Origin: Sphingobacterium olei
GTDB lineage: Bacteria; Bacteroidota; Bacteroidia; Sphingobacteriales; Sphingobacteriaceae
Assembly: GCF_005048855.1 (NCBI RefSeq)
Contig: NZ_SUME01000002.1
Span: 1-64,000, forward strand
Reading direction: 5' to 3'
Length of the DNA stretch: 64,000 nucleotides
Shown: positions 34,191 to 42,435 of the stretch, piece by piece
Numbering within the stretch: the first letter of the stretch is position 1
Layout: every line of letters starts with the position of its first letter
Made by a program: the position numbers and the translations under genes
The notes under the pieces: generated by a model
Databases searched by the model: none
Told to the model about the DNA's origin: nothing
Seen by the model: only the letters and a program-made list of their open reading frames with translations

Positions 34191-35408
34191 ATGATTAACA
34201 AAAAATCAAAATACCTTGTTACTTTTCCTGCGTTCTCGTTTGACAAGATTGCCCTATATTATAAAATCAGGAAAGAAAAAGGAATATCAGCATTTGAGTG
34301 TTCTTTTCTGCTGGGCAAGCATAACTTTTTTATACGGGATACCGAAAACCCTTTTAAGCCGACACTGATTGATCCGGAAGATAGCGCACAGATCGGGAAG
34401 ATTCTCTTACTGGAAGACTACAACCCGCCCGTTACTCCTCTCGATCTGTATAAACTGAATGTTGAAGAACTCAAGATCGACCGGAAGCGAATAAAACGGG
34501 TTATAACAATAGAAAGCGATCAGGATCTACCGAACAAGTACCTGGAAATCTGCACGGAGGAAAAGGAAGATGAGCTTGAAACACCTCTATTTCTTAGTGC
34601 CTATGCAGAAGTACAAACTGCCTTTAGAGAACTACTGGAGCAAGGATATTTCAATCATACGCGCACAGCCTTGGAAATTTTTGAAACATTTAGGGCGATG
34701 GATCAATTTGGACCAAACTTCCATCCACGGTATCTCATCCAGAACATCCGCTATTTTGTCAATAAGAAATCTGGGGAACCTATTCTCGACAACAGCCGAA
34801 CCAATCTTTTTTCAAGACGATTATTCGTTAAGCCTATAGACTTCACTATCGACCGGGCCAAAGGCGAGGTTTCCAACTCATTTGCAGCGTTGGGTATAAA
34901 TTCTTTTAGCGAGGCGGCTGATTGGGTCAGCACTTTAAATTACCGGCGAAACACCGATAAAAACAACCCACTATGTTTATTCGAAGACAACTGCGGCACC
35001 TGTAGCACCAAACATGTCCTACTGAAAAGACTGGCCTATGAAAACGGACATCCAGAGCTGCAATTGATGCTGGGCATATTTTACATGACCGCCAAAAACA
35101 CGCCAGCTGTTAAAGACGTGTTAAAAAAATACAATCTAAAATATATCCCTGAAGCTCACAGTTATATTCGCGCTTACAACTATATACTCGACTATACCGG
35201 CATCGGTATCAATGAAACCAAATTTGAGCTTGAACTACAGGCTGAAGTCGAAATACAAGCAGACAAGGTTACGGATGCTAAGGTGTCTTACCATAAGGAT
35301 TATCTAACAACATGGATCAAGAAAAATGGAGTTTCATACGATCTTGATGAATTATGGAAGATCCGTGAGGAATGCATAAAAGCAATTACACGTCGCAGTG
35401 CTACGTAA
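34191..35408 (+). CDS. Transglutaminase-like cysteine protein with novel N-terminal domains
   Basis: 405 residues, no signal peptide. The C-terminal third has the papain/transglutaminase-like triad: Cys 271 in NCGTCSTKHVLLKRLA, His 323 in PEAHSYIRAY and Asp 334 in YILDYTGIG. Residues 1-125 (LVTFPAFSFDKIALYYKI, then FECSFLLGKHNFFIRDTENP) and 130-230 (LLEQGYFNHTRTALEIFETF) match no family I recognise; the second looks helical. It lies 80 bases after the zeta-toxin gene with its own weak promoter. A piece of this gene is fused to the antitoxin gene in a pseudogene at 38224, so the two genes have a shared history. Substrate unknown; a cytoplasmic effector or modification role is possible. Confidence 0.7.
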   Translation: MINKKSKYLVTFPAFSFDKIALYYKIRKEKGISAFECSFLLGKHNFFIRDTENPFKPTLIDPEDSAQIGKILLLEDYNPPVTPLDLYKLNVEELKIDRKRIKRVITIESDQDLPNKYLEICTEEKEDELETPLFLSAYAEVQTAFRELLEQGYFNHTRTALEIFETFRAMDQFGPNFHPRYLIQNIRYFVNKKSGEPILDNSRTNLFSRRLFVKPIDFTIDRAKGEVSNSFAALGINSFSEAADWVSTLNYRRNTDKNNPLCLFEDNCGTCSTKHVLLKRLAYENGHPELQLMLGIFYMTAKNTPAVKDVLKKYNLKYIPEAHSYIRAYNYILDYTGIGINETKFELELQAEVEIQADKVTDAKVSYHKDYLTTWIKKNGVSYDLDELWKIREECIKAITRRSAT

Positions 35409-35525
35409 AGATGCTACTTAAATATCCATCCACAGCTGGCACAGGTTTGTAACCCAGTCTCTATAACCTCTTGTCAGTAGTCTCTACTTTTAAGTTGCAA
35501 TTCCAGTAGCAACTCCACTGCGTTT

Positions 35526-35681
35526 GTGTTACAGGTACTAGAAGGAATAAAAGCATCACCGAGAGCCGAAGTTCTTGAAGATCTGGACAAACTCTACAAG
35601 CACCTTAGCACAAAGGACACTACCGAAAAACCGTCATCAAAAAGGTGTGGGAGGAGTTTAGAAAATAATTCGTATATTTGA
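35526..35681 (+). pseudogene. Possible gene remnant (about 51 codons)
   Basis: From a GTG a frame runs VLQVLEGIKASPRAEVLEDL followed by DKLYKHLSTK to a TGA inside the promoter-like TATATTTG. The sequence is helix-like with a protein-like composition, and no start or family is evident. It may be the 3' end of a lost gene. The rest of 35409-35525 carries degenerate AACCCAGTCTCTATAACCTC repeat-like sequence. Confidence 0.25.
35673..35680 (+). promoter_or_regulatory. -7 promoter element before the RelB-like antitoxin
   Basis: TATATTTG at 35673-35680 matches TAnnTTTG, 26 bases upstream of the ATG at 35707. The -33 box is not clear. Confidence 0.4.
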
Positions 35682-35706
35682 CTATAAACCTTAAGCACAA
35701 GGGAAT

Positions 35707-35919
35707 ATGACAACGATAACTGCAAAAATATCAAATGAGAAAGATGTAAAAGTTCTTAAGGAAATCTTAGAACGTTTCGGCATCCAATATATTATTGATG
35801 AGTCTGCTGAGGATTATACATTTTCGAAGGCACAAATTGCCGATTTTGAACGTTCTCAACTGGAGTTTCTAGAAGGAAAAACCACAGCTAAAAGCTGGGA
35901 TGATATAAAAAAAAACTAG
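35707..35919 (+). CDS. RelB/ParD-like antitoxin (70 aa)
   Basis: A 70-residue cytoplasmic protein with MTTITAKISNEKDVKVLKEI and a C-terminal toxin-neutralising style tail DFERSQLEFLEGKTTAKSWD. This size and layout are common for the antitoxins that precede RelE/ParE toxins in Bacteroidota. A TATATTTG promoter box lies 26 bases upstream. The toxin frame begins 3 bases after its stop. Its partner carries a nonsense codon, so the antitoxin is an orphan in this strain. Confidence 0.75.
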   Translation: MTTITAKISNEKDVKVLKEILERFGIQYIIDESAEDYTFSKAQIADFERSQLEFLEGKTTAKSWDDIKKN

Positions 35920-35922
35920 ATC

Positions 35923-36210
35923 GTGTATACTCTTAAGCTATTAAAAAGAGCCGAGAATGAACTGAATAACTCCTGCGATTGGTATGAAGAACAAAAAAAG
36001 GGTCTAGCTCGTCGTTTTCTCAAAGAGTTGGAAATCCGTTTTAAGTTAATAACCTAGAACCCCCGACTATACCAAATCCAAGGTGATGGGAACTTGCGTC
36101 TCGCTCCCCTCAAAAAATTCCCATTCGTTATTGTCTATTGGTACGACGAGGCCTTAGAAATAATATTCGTAGTTTCAATTTTTCACACAAGTAGGGAACC
36201 TATTGTCTAG
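35923..36210 (+). pseudogene. RelE/ParE-type toxin, disrupted by an in-frame TAG
   Basis: From GTG 35923 one frame encodes VYTLKLLKRAENELNNSCDW then YEEQKKGLARRFLKELEIRF, and after ITx continues NPRLYQIQGDGNLRLAPLKK, FPFVIVYWYDEALEIIFVVS and IFHTSREPIV. This is a full-length ParE/RelE toxin (95 codons) with one in-frame amber codon at 36055-36057 in place of a residue between IT and NPR. There is no frameshift. A single base substitution (for example from TCG or AAG) would explain it. It is paired with the antitoxin at 35707. Confidence 0.85.
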
Positions 36211-36399
36211 TTTTGCTGTGGCAAAAAAAACTGTAGCGTTGATCGAAGTTATCCAAAGACCATCCGTAAGAAAAGCAGATAAGCCAGACGTCTATAAGAA
36301 GATAAAGGCCGAAAGTAAGATCTCTTTCACGGTAAGTGAATTGGAGAAATGCTTAAAAACACTCTGTGGTAGTCGCTGTGCTTTTCTTGAAAAGATTCT

Positions 36400-36693
36400 C
36401 TATTGATGGGATTTTGAAGTATTGGAGGGATGTAACACCATGCCATCTACCAAAAAATATTCCCCGCCCATTTTATCAAACCCCTTGATTTTGGGCCTAG
36501 CCGGTAAAAAGCTGTTTATTTCATCTTTAGCTGCGGAATAGGCCATGCGGTTGGTAGTCGAGATATGGGTATTGGTATACGCTATCTCCGAGAAAGGACG
36601 TACCGCGGTCCCCTGGATATAGGTCTGGGCCTTTGTTGCTAAGGTGTACAAAATGCCTGCTATCAATATCATTAATATTTTATAACTTTTCAT
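36400..36693 (-). CDS. Small secreted protein of unknown function (97 aa)
   Basis: A signal peptide (ILMILIAGILYTLATKAQ) is followed by a short domain with AYTNTHISTTNRMAYSAAKD and GFDKMGGEYFLVDGMVLHPS, ending in a polar tail. I do not recognise the family. It stands alone on the minus strand between the toxin pseudogene and the inverted-repeat element. The size suggests either a complete small exported protein or the truncated head of a longer gene; no continuation of the frame past the stop was evident. Confidence 0.5.
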   Translation of the reverse strand: MKSYKILMILIAGILYTLATKAQTYIQGTAVRPFSEIAYTNTHISTTNRMAYSAAKDEINSFLPARPKIKGFDKMGGEYFLVDGMVLHPSNTSKSHQ

Positions 36694-36845
36694 TTACTTT
36701 TTTATGTGGTAAATTTAATTACAAGGACTAGGTGTAGATTATGAATCTTACGGAATGTAATAGCACATTAGTTTATATTTCATTGGTAGTAGCTATCAAA
36801 CGTAAAGATAGATTGGATTCAATATCGATAGAATAATTTTAAGTC

Positions 36846-36954
36846 GCAACCCGCGCTATCCTGTATATCGAAATATAAAAAGTAGTAATAAACCAAAAAA
36901 AACTTGCTACCGTGAGCGTTCAAATCGTTCAACGAACAGGATAGCGCAGGTTGC
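36846..36954. repeat. 109-bp element bounded by 19-bp inverted repeats
   Basis: GCAACCCGCGCTATCCTGT (36846-36864) and ACAGGATAGCGCAGGTTGC (36936-36954) are complementary at 18 of 19 positions. The 71-base interior holds no frame. The bases 36694-36845 and 36955-37033 hold nothing else I can name. It may be a MITE-like element, a foldback relic or a structured RNA. Confidence 0.7.
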
Positions 36955-37033
36955 TAACCTTCACAATCTTTCCTATCTTGAAAATCACTGCTTCCAATTA
37001 GTGCTCAAGCTGATCAAAGTATAATCCACACCC

Positions 37034-38208
37034 ATGATAAAAATAGTCTTTTCCTTTTTTCTCCTAATTGGAATCAATCCCCTATATGGCCAACACATCG
37101 AACAGGTTCTTCGAGATGCCCGAGAACATCATGAACTTAACCTGCAGGAAAAGCTTTACCTGCACCTCGACAAACCAACTTATACGGCTGGTGAAACGAT
37201 CTGGATCAAAGTGTACTGTACAGTGGGTGTGGAGAATCTGTTATCAAACTTGAGCGGCATCACAGATATCGAACTCATTGACCCTGCACACAACATTGTC
37301 AGTGCCATAAAGATACCATTGGTCATGGGGATGGGCATTGCCGATATTCAACTGAACGATACCATCACCGAAGGCTCCTATCGATTACGTGCCTATACCA
37401 GCTGGATGCGCAACGCCGATGAGCAGTTCTTCTACGACCGTACGCTGCACATCAGCAATGGCAGATCGGACAATGTCCTGACCGCTACCACTCTCCATGC
37501 CAACAACGAAAAAGGCACTACCTATGCTGTGGACCTAAAGACGATGAGCGGTGTACCGCTCCAAGATATTCCCGTGCAGTTCGAAGTGTTGCACAATGGA
37601 AAGGTCGTAGAGAAAAAAAAGCAACAAACAGACGGCGGCGGTGTCACGACGGTGCTGCTTAACCATAAGTATGAAGATGCTATCATACGTTATAGTTTTG
37701 AAACGCCCGAGAAACTTACCATAAACAAGTTCATCAAGCCCCTAAACATCCGGACGCAGAACTGCGTGCAGCTCCTGCCCGAGGGAGAATGATCCCTGTA
37801 CAGGGTATAGAAAGTATCGAAGTATTACGAACAATGCCTTACAAATTTGCTTATGGAGCTCAAGATGAAAAGAGTATGATCTTCGTTATTACTACCAAAG
37901 AAGGCGGCGTGTCCTTGAACAAGGCTATAATTCCTAAAGGAATATTGACGATTACTCCTACGGGGTTATACGCAGACAAAACCTTTTACAAACCTACATA
38001 TGAAGCATCAGATAATACAAACGGAATTAAAGACCTTCGTACAATGATACACTGGGAACCCAGTATCGTTATTAATAAATCCGGCAAAACAAGCTTTGAG
38101 TTCTATACCCCAGATACAACAGGAACATATCGGATTATCATCGAAGGAATAGATATCAATGGTAGAATTGGAATAAAAACTGTGGATTTCAACGTAAGAG
38201 AAAAATAA
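37034..38208 (+). pseudogene. Broken MG2/plug-domain outer-membrane protein gene
   Basis: The first frame (37034-37792) encodes a signal peptide, then EKLYLHLDKPTYTAGETIWI and IELIDPAHNIVSAIKIPLVM, an MG2-type (alpha-2-macroglobulin-like) domain, and stops at VQLLPEGE. The second frame (37789-38208) picks up PVQGIESIEVLRTMPYKFAY, the tail of a TonB-plug-like domain, and ends FEFYTPDTTGTYRIIIEGID. Full-length relatives in Bacteroidota are usually about 700-900 residues with both parts in one frame. Here several hundred residues between them are missing and the frame is broken. I read it as one internally deleted gene. Confidence 0.7.
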
Positions 38209-38223
38209 TAAGTTAAGAACCAA

Positions 38224-38414
38224 GGTTCGGTTTGTAAATGCAAAGCCTTTTAGCTTAATTTGGTATTAAAACTAAACAACTATAAATGTACTATCACTTC
38301 GAGAGCAGGTTAAGAGAGGCTCGATGGCTGTGACGGGTTATAACAATAGAAAGTGATCACAATCTACCGAACAAGTACCTGGAAATCTGCACGGAGGAAA
38401 AGGAAGATGAGCTT
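38224..38414 (+). pseudogene. Chimeric remnant: antitoxin gene fused to transglutaminase-like gene
   Basis: Bases 38224-38333 match 33169-33277 (promoter, start region and first ~17 codons of the antitoxin gene) with point changes; the start ATG is ATA and the -7 box has lost a base. At 38334 the sequence jumps to match 34497-34578, inside the transglutaminase-like gene (CGGGTTATAACAATAGAAAG), up to GAGCTT. About 1.2 kb of the parent interval is missing. It is a deleted relic of a second copy of the module. Confidence 0.85.
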
Positions 38415-38425
38415 CTACTATATGG

Positions 38426-38456
38426 TTGTCGCTAGATACGCATTTCGTTATCTTTG
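38426..38456 (+). promoter_or_regulatory. Promoter of the DinB gene
   Basis: TTG at 38426-38428, a 20-base spacer and TATCTTTG (38449-38456) match the -33/-7 pattern. The DinB ATG is 47 bases downstream. Confidence 0.5.
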
Positions 38457-38503
38457 GGTGTTATCTATAATGCGAATCGTATATTAGTTATGAAAAACCA
38501 ACA

Positions 38504-38947
38504 ATGAAACAATTTTTTAAGGAGCTATTCGAATACAATCATCATACAAATCAAAAGTTGCGGAACATTTTTAATGAAAATCCGGCCAGAACATCAGAAA
38601 AGGCTATAAAATTATATAGTCATATCCTTAATGCACACCAGATTTGGAACAATAGAATTGAGCCACAACAACCTGTTTTCAGCGTGTGGGAAGTGCATCC
38701 GATTGAGATCTGTAGCAACATTGACAAAATAAATTATGAACAGTCACTGCACATACTGGATAAGCTTGACCTAAACGGCACAATTAATTATAAGAATACC
38801 CAAGGAAAGGCCTTTACGAATAGTATCAGCAATATACTTTTTCACGTTATCAATCATTCTACTTATCACAGAGGTCAGATCGCAACGGAATTCAGACAAA
38901 ACGGACTTGATCCTTTGGTAACGGATTATATCATATACAAAAGATAA
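38504..38947 (+). CDS. DinB-family protein
   Basis: 147 residues forming a four-helix bundle. The metal ligands are visible as His in FEYNHHTNQKL (about residue 13) and HVINHSTYHRGQI (about 116-124), the usual three-histidine DinB set. These proteins are often thiol-transferases that use bacillithiol or similar low-molecular-weight thiols. It has its own promoter match and lies alone on the plus strand. Its 3' end overlaps the 3' end of the convergent molybdenum hydroxylase gene by 17 bases. The exact reaction is unknown. Confidence 0.88.
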   Translation: MKQFFKELFEYNHHTNQKLRNIFNENPARTSEKAIKLYSHILNAHQIWNNRIEPQQPVFSVWEVHPIEICSNIDKINYEQSLHILDKLDLNGTINYKNTQGKAFTNSISNILFHVINHSTYHRGQIATEFRQNGLDPLVTDYIIYKR

Positions 38948-41210
38948 ATTGTCCGAAATTAATTGGATTTTCATGAGAAATCGATGATCTATCGCCAACG
39001 CCGGTTACGCGGAGAGCTTTTATAATGGGCAGTTCGCGCACGCGTATGCCCGCAGCGCGATATATCGCATTGACCAAGGCCGCAGTAGCCGGACCCTGTG
39101 CTGCTTCTCCCGCACCGAGCGGCGCTTCGTGCGGACGGTCGATGATATCAATCTGTATAGCTGGAGCCTCCTGAAATCGTAAGATGGGATAAGAAGCCCA
39201 AGTCAGGTTGGTGACATGTGTGTCATCAAAATTGACCTCTTCCATAAGGCCCCAACTGATGGACTGCACCATACCTCCTTCAATTTGATTCTTCAACCCG
39301 TCGGGATTGATGACTTCGCCGGCATCGACGACAGCCCACAATTTATGTACAGTGACGTTGCCTTTGCGGCTATCCACACTAACGTGCGCAGCAATAGCAC
39401 AATAAGCCGCTGCGTTTTTATACCGCGCGAATGCCACACCGATTCCCTCGCCATCGTGGCAGTTGACTTTCCTGACCTCCCTCTGTAGCATACGCAAGCA
39501 GTCGGTAGCCCTGCTATCGCGGAGGTGGTTAAGCCTGAATTCGATCGGATCGGCGGCTGCCTTCTCGGCCAGTTCATCCATGAACGCTTCAATTGCAAAG
39601 ACGTTGGCATAGGCACCTAATCCCCGTAACGAAGATCTGCGTAGCGGGCCGCGGAATATATGCGAACGTAAATGCATATGTGGGATGATATAGTACGGTT
39701 CTGCATTGCGTGTCGCCCCGCCCCGAAATCCCGATTTGGCCGCCCCATGTCCTTTTTCGATGTACCAGGCAGGCAATAGATTATCCGCATCGCCACCCGG
39801 CCTGACACCATGGTCATCGGACCACAGATCATATTTCCAGCCCTGGATACGCCCTTCACGGTCAAGTGCCGCTTCGAGCTCCATCGCCATCGCTGTACCA
39901 TAGGGCTCCCAGGCATTTTCCTCCTCGCGCATCCATTGTAAGCGGATATGCCGATCGGGAAATTCCATGGCAAGTAAAGCTGCTTCAGCAGCAACATCGT
40001 CTGCACCGTTATGCCCGTAGCAGCCCGCTCCGGGGACACCCTTGATGTGTATAAGCTCTTCCTTCAATCCGAGCAAGCCAGCGATTGCCCCACGCAACGG
40101 GTAAACTCCCTGACTATGTGTCCATACCGAAAGCTTACCGTCTGTATAGCGCGCAATCGCGCAGGAAGGCCCGTTAGCGGCATGCATGATATACGGTTTG
40201 AAATAAGATGCTTGATGCCGCACCACTGAATCTGAAATAACCTGATCGGACCAGCCTTCGCTCTGCTTATCGGTCTTTGAATCTGTCGGCAGGGATCTGA
40301 TATGGTCGCGAAGTAACTCCCCCACAGGCAGTGCTTTTTCGAATTTCCATGTCAAATGTGGTGCTACAGCCTCCGATAGTGTGATCGATTTATATTCATC
40401 TTCTGCTATTACAGCTACGAGGCTTCCGACGCGAACCAATTTCGCTAAACCGGGAAGTTGTGCGATAGCTCTATCATCGATCGCAAGAAGTTTGGCACCG
40501 TGCGCCGGTGGGCGGACGATACGTGCGTGGACCATCTCTGGAAAACGTAGGTCGTGAATAAAATGCGGTTCTCCTGTTAAGATGTGCTTGATATCCATCC
40601 GCGCAATCGACTGGCCGACGATCTTGCGACGCGAAGTAGCGTATAAGGGTACATCGGAGGAAATGGATGCCGCAAACTGTTTTCCTTTCAGTAAAGCATA
40701 GATCGAAATCGATTTGCCCCCTCCTTGCACCAGGCCATCCTGCAGTTCCAGCGATCCTTTTGCCAGAGCAAGTTCTTGGGCTGCCAGATCCAGCAGCCGT
40801 TCGCGGGCGGATGCTGCCGCTTTGCGGACAGACATGGCGCTGCTTTGGATGGACATACTCCCTGCAGTATAACCTTCATTGGGCGTGTACTCCGTTTCGG
40901 CCAGATGAACATCAATAGCGGCAATATCCATGTTCAATTCCTCGGCAGCAACCTGGGCTATGGCTGTTGTGATTCCCTGCCCCAGCTCCATCTTGCCTGT
41001 CCGGATGGTGACACGGCCATCTTCCCTAATCGTCAACCAGGAATCGATCGCTTTGGGATCCAAACGTGCATTTTGTGTGTCAGGCGCCGACGGATCTAAG
41101 GTTGTGTCTGCCCTTAACCGCGAACTGACCACACCCGACATCGAAAAACCGATGGTTAACATGCCCAGGGATTGGATAAATTTCCGTCTACTATGTTGAT
41201 CTTTGTGCAT
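38931..41210 (-). CDS. Xanthine dehydrogenase-family molybdopterin-binding subunit
   Basis: 759 residues. A twin-arginine signal is present at the N-terminus (SRRKFIQSLGM), so the folded cofactor-loaded enzyme is exported. Characteristic parts include GRVTIRTGKMELGQGITTAI, the central GVPGAGCYGHNGADD and RGLGAYANVFAIEAFMDELA, and, near the C-terminus, PLGAGEAAQGPATAALVNAI with the active-site Glu. This is the large subunit of isoquinoline-1-oxidoreductase/aldehyde oxidase-like enzymes, which hydroxylate N-heterocycles or aldehydes. It lies 5 bases after the 2Fe-2S subunit gene. No FAD subunit is adjacent, typical of the IorAB type. The substrate cannot be told. Confidence 0.92.
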   Translation of the reverse strand: MHKDQHSRRKFIQSLGMLTIGFSMSGVVSSRLRADTTLDPSAPDTQNARLDPKAIDSWLTIREDGRVTIRTGKMELGQGITTAIAQVAAEELNMDIAAIDVHLAETEYTPNEGYTAGSMSIQSSAMSVRKAAASARERLLDLAAQELALAKGSLELQDGLVQGGGKSISIYALLKGKQFAASISSDVPLYATSRRKIVGQSIARMDIKHILTGEPHFIHDLRFPEMVHARIVRPPAHGAKLLAIDDRAIAQLPGLAKLVRVGSLVAVIAEDEYKSITLSEAVAPHLTWKFEKALPVGELLRDHIRSLPTDSKTDKQSEGWSDQVISDSVVRHQASYFKPYIMHAANGPSCAIARYTDGKLSVWTHSQGVYPLRGAIAGLLGLKEELIHIKGVPGAGCYGHNGADDVAAEAALLAMEFPDRHIRLQWMREEENAWEPYGTAMAMELEAALDREGRIQGWKYDLWSDDHGVRPGGDADNLLPAWYIEKGHGAAKSGFRGGATRNAEPYYIIPHMHLRSHIFRGPLRRSSLRGLGAYANVFAIEAFMDELAEKAAADPIEFRLNHLRDSRATDCLRMLQREVRKVNCHDGEGIGVAFARYKNAAAYCAIAAHVSVDSRKGNVTVHKLWAVVDAGEVINPDGLKNQIEGGMVQSISWGLMEEVNFDDTHVTNLTWASYPILRFQEAPAIQIDIIDRPHEAPLGAGEAAQGPATAALVNAIYRAAGIRVRELPIIKALRVTGVGDRSSISHENPINFGQFIFCI

Positions 41211-41215
41211 GCTAT

Positions 41216-41680
41216 TTAACGATCTGCTAATTTCTTAACAGCACGAATCGCTCGTGCATGCACACCACAGCGGCAGATGTTTCGCTGTAGTTCGGCTCGA
41301 ATTTCTTTTTCTGTGGGATGTGGATTACGGTGGAGCAAAGCGACAGACGCCACCACCAGCCCGTTGGTACAATACCCACATTGGGCTGCCTGCTCCTCAA
41401 AAAACGATTGCTGTACAGGATGAAGCGATCCTTCTTCTCCACTCAGGCCTTCCAAGGTTGTAATTTCGGTCTCTCCTACATGCTGAATCGCATAGGAGCA
41501 GGAGGGCATGGCTACGCCATCAAGCAATATCAGGCACGCGCCACACTGTGCCAGTCCACAGCCAAACTTGGGGCCATTGAGTGATAGATCATTCCGCAGA
41601 ATATACAACATGGGCGTTTCCGGATCGGCTTTCACGCGGTACTTCTCGCCATTGACCCGGATCGTAAATGTCTCTTTCAT
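41216..41680 (-). CDS. 2Fe-2S subunit of molybdenum hydroxylase (IorA-like)
   Basis: 154 residues from the ATG at 41680; a longer frame to 41704 exists, but METFTIRV-type openings are the family norm. The first cluster motif is FGCGLAQCGACLILLDG with a later Cys in PSCSYA, and the second is QCGYCTNG with NICRCG. All eight cysteines are present. It shuttles electrons from the molybdenum site to an acceptor and is translated just before the large subunit. There is no own signal peptide, so it would be carried through the Tat pore with the partner. Confidence 0.92.
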   Translation of the reverse strand: MKETFTIRVNGEKYRVKADPETPMLYILRNDLSLNGPKFGCGLAQCGACLILLDGVAMPSCSYAIQHVGETEITTLEGLSGEEGSLHPVQQSFFEEQAAQCGYCTNGLVVASVALLHRNPHPTEKEIRAELQRNICRCGVHARAIRAVKKLADR

Positions 41681-41815
41681 GTTTATTGAAATTAGGCTCT
41701 TCAATTATAACGCATTTAAGGCTAAATTGTTATAATTGGGGGGTGTTAAGAAATACATGTATGTTTACGAGACTTTGAGCCTTCTTTTCCGGTTTCGAGC
41801 TCACGAAGATGGTGA

Positions 41816-42217
41816 TTACATATTTAACACCACCCAACGGTGTCCGTCCGGATCGGCAAAACGCATAGCCCACCACCCCTCCTTCATCTCTTCGGGTGGG
41901 CTGATAATATTTGCGCCAATTGCATTGAGCGCTCTTTCCCATTCTAATACTTCTTCTTTAGTGTCTGCAGAAATACTGAAATTCACTTCATTGCCGTTAG
42001 CCGTATCCGCAGACTTCGTCTTTACGCCCTTTTCAAACCGTTCAGTAGAAAATAGGTTAAGGATGAAACCGCTATGGCCTATGGTGAGACTAATAAAATT
42101 ATCTCCATCGTGAGTTTGATCCCGTACGGTAAACCCTAATGCGGTATAGAATTCTTTGGACCTATTGATGTCTTTTACTGGGTAATCGGCCCAGATTTTT
42201 GAGGGTTGTGGTGCCAT
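41816..42217 (-). CDS. VOC (glyoxalase/bleomycin-resistance) family protein
   Basis: 133 residues from the ATG at 42217 (an upstream GTG-like start at 42238 is less likely). It has IWADYPVKDINRSKEFYTAL, the typical first beta-alpha-beta motif, and FADPDGHRWVVL at the C-terminus. A metal-binding Glu/His set is not clear. Such single-domain proteins are mostly of unknown function. It is 111 bases from the 2Fe-2S gene and on the same strand, but a link is not shown. Confidence 0.85.
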   Translation of the reverse strand: MAPQPSKIWADYPVKDINRSKEFYTALGFTVRDQTHDGDNFISLTIGHSGFILNLFSTERFEKGVKTKSADTANGNEVNFSISADTKEEVLEWERALNAIGANIISPPEEMKEGWWAMRFADPDGHRWVVLNM

Positions 42218-42377
42218 AAGTTTAATTTTGATTACCAAAAATATCGGTTACTAACTACAATAATCTTACCACAAGACAAGAAAAGAAAGCACCTTTCGGA
42301 CAATAGATCCTTCCCAGCCGCTTCATGAGCAGATGACGAAGTTGATCCGGTTGAACGAATAGAACGACTTCGATAAA

Positions 42378-42417
42378 GCCAGAAAGGTCCAAAAGCATTC
42401 ATCCGGACCTTTCTGGC
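42378..42417 (-). terminator. Terminator of the rhamnogalacturonan operon
   Basis: A perfect 13-bp stem: GCCAGAAAGGTCC (42378-42390) and GGACCTTTCTGGC (42405-42417), loop of 14 bases, followed leftward by TTTAT. It lies 19 bases downstream of the PorP/SprF stop. Confidence 0.7.
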
Positions 42418-42435
42418 TTGCGTATTTGCATTCAA

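Noticed and set aside
36203..36406. 67-codon frame starting TTG (SSFAVAKKTVALIEVIQ)
   Set aside because: Overlaps the end of the toxin pseudogene, has no usual start and no family; it may be a relic, but the evidence is too weak.
39617..40039. 140-codon frame within the molybdenum hydroxylase gene
   Set aside because: Other-frame shadow of a well-supported gene; composition is Arg/Met/Ser-rich without motifs.
42232..42435. 67-codon leftward frame (FGPFWLYRSRSIRSTG)
   Set aside because: Spans the terminator stem at 42378-42417 and is Ser/Arg-rich without a domain.
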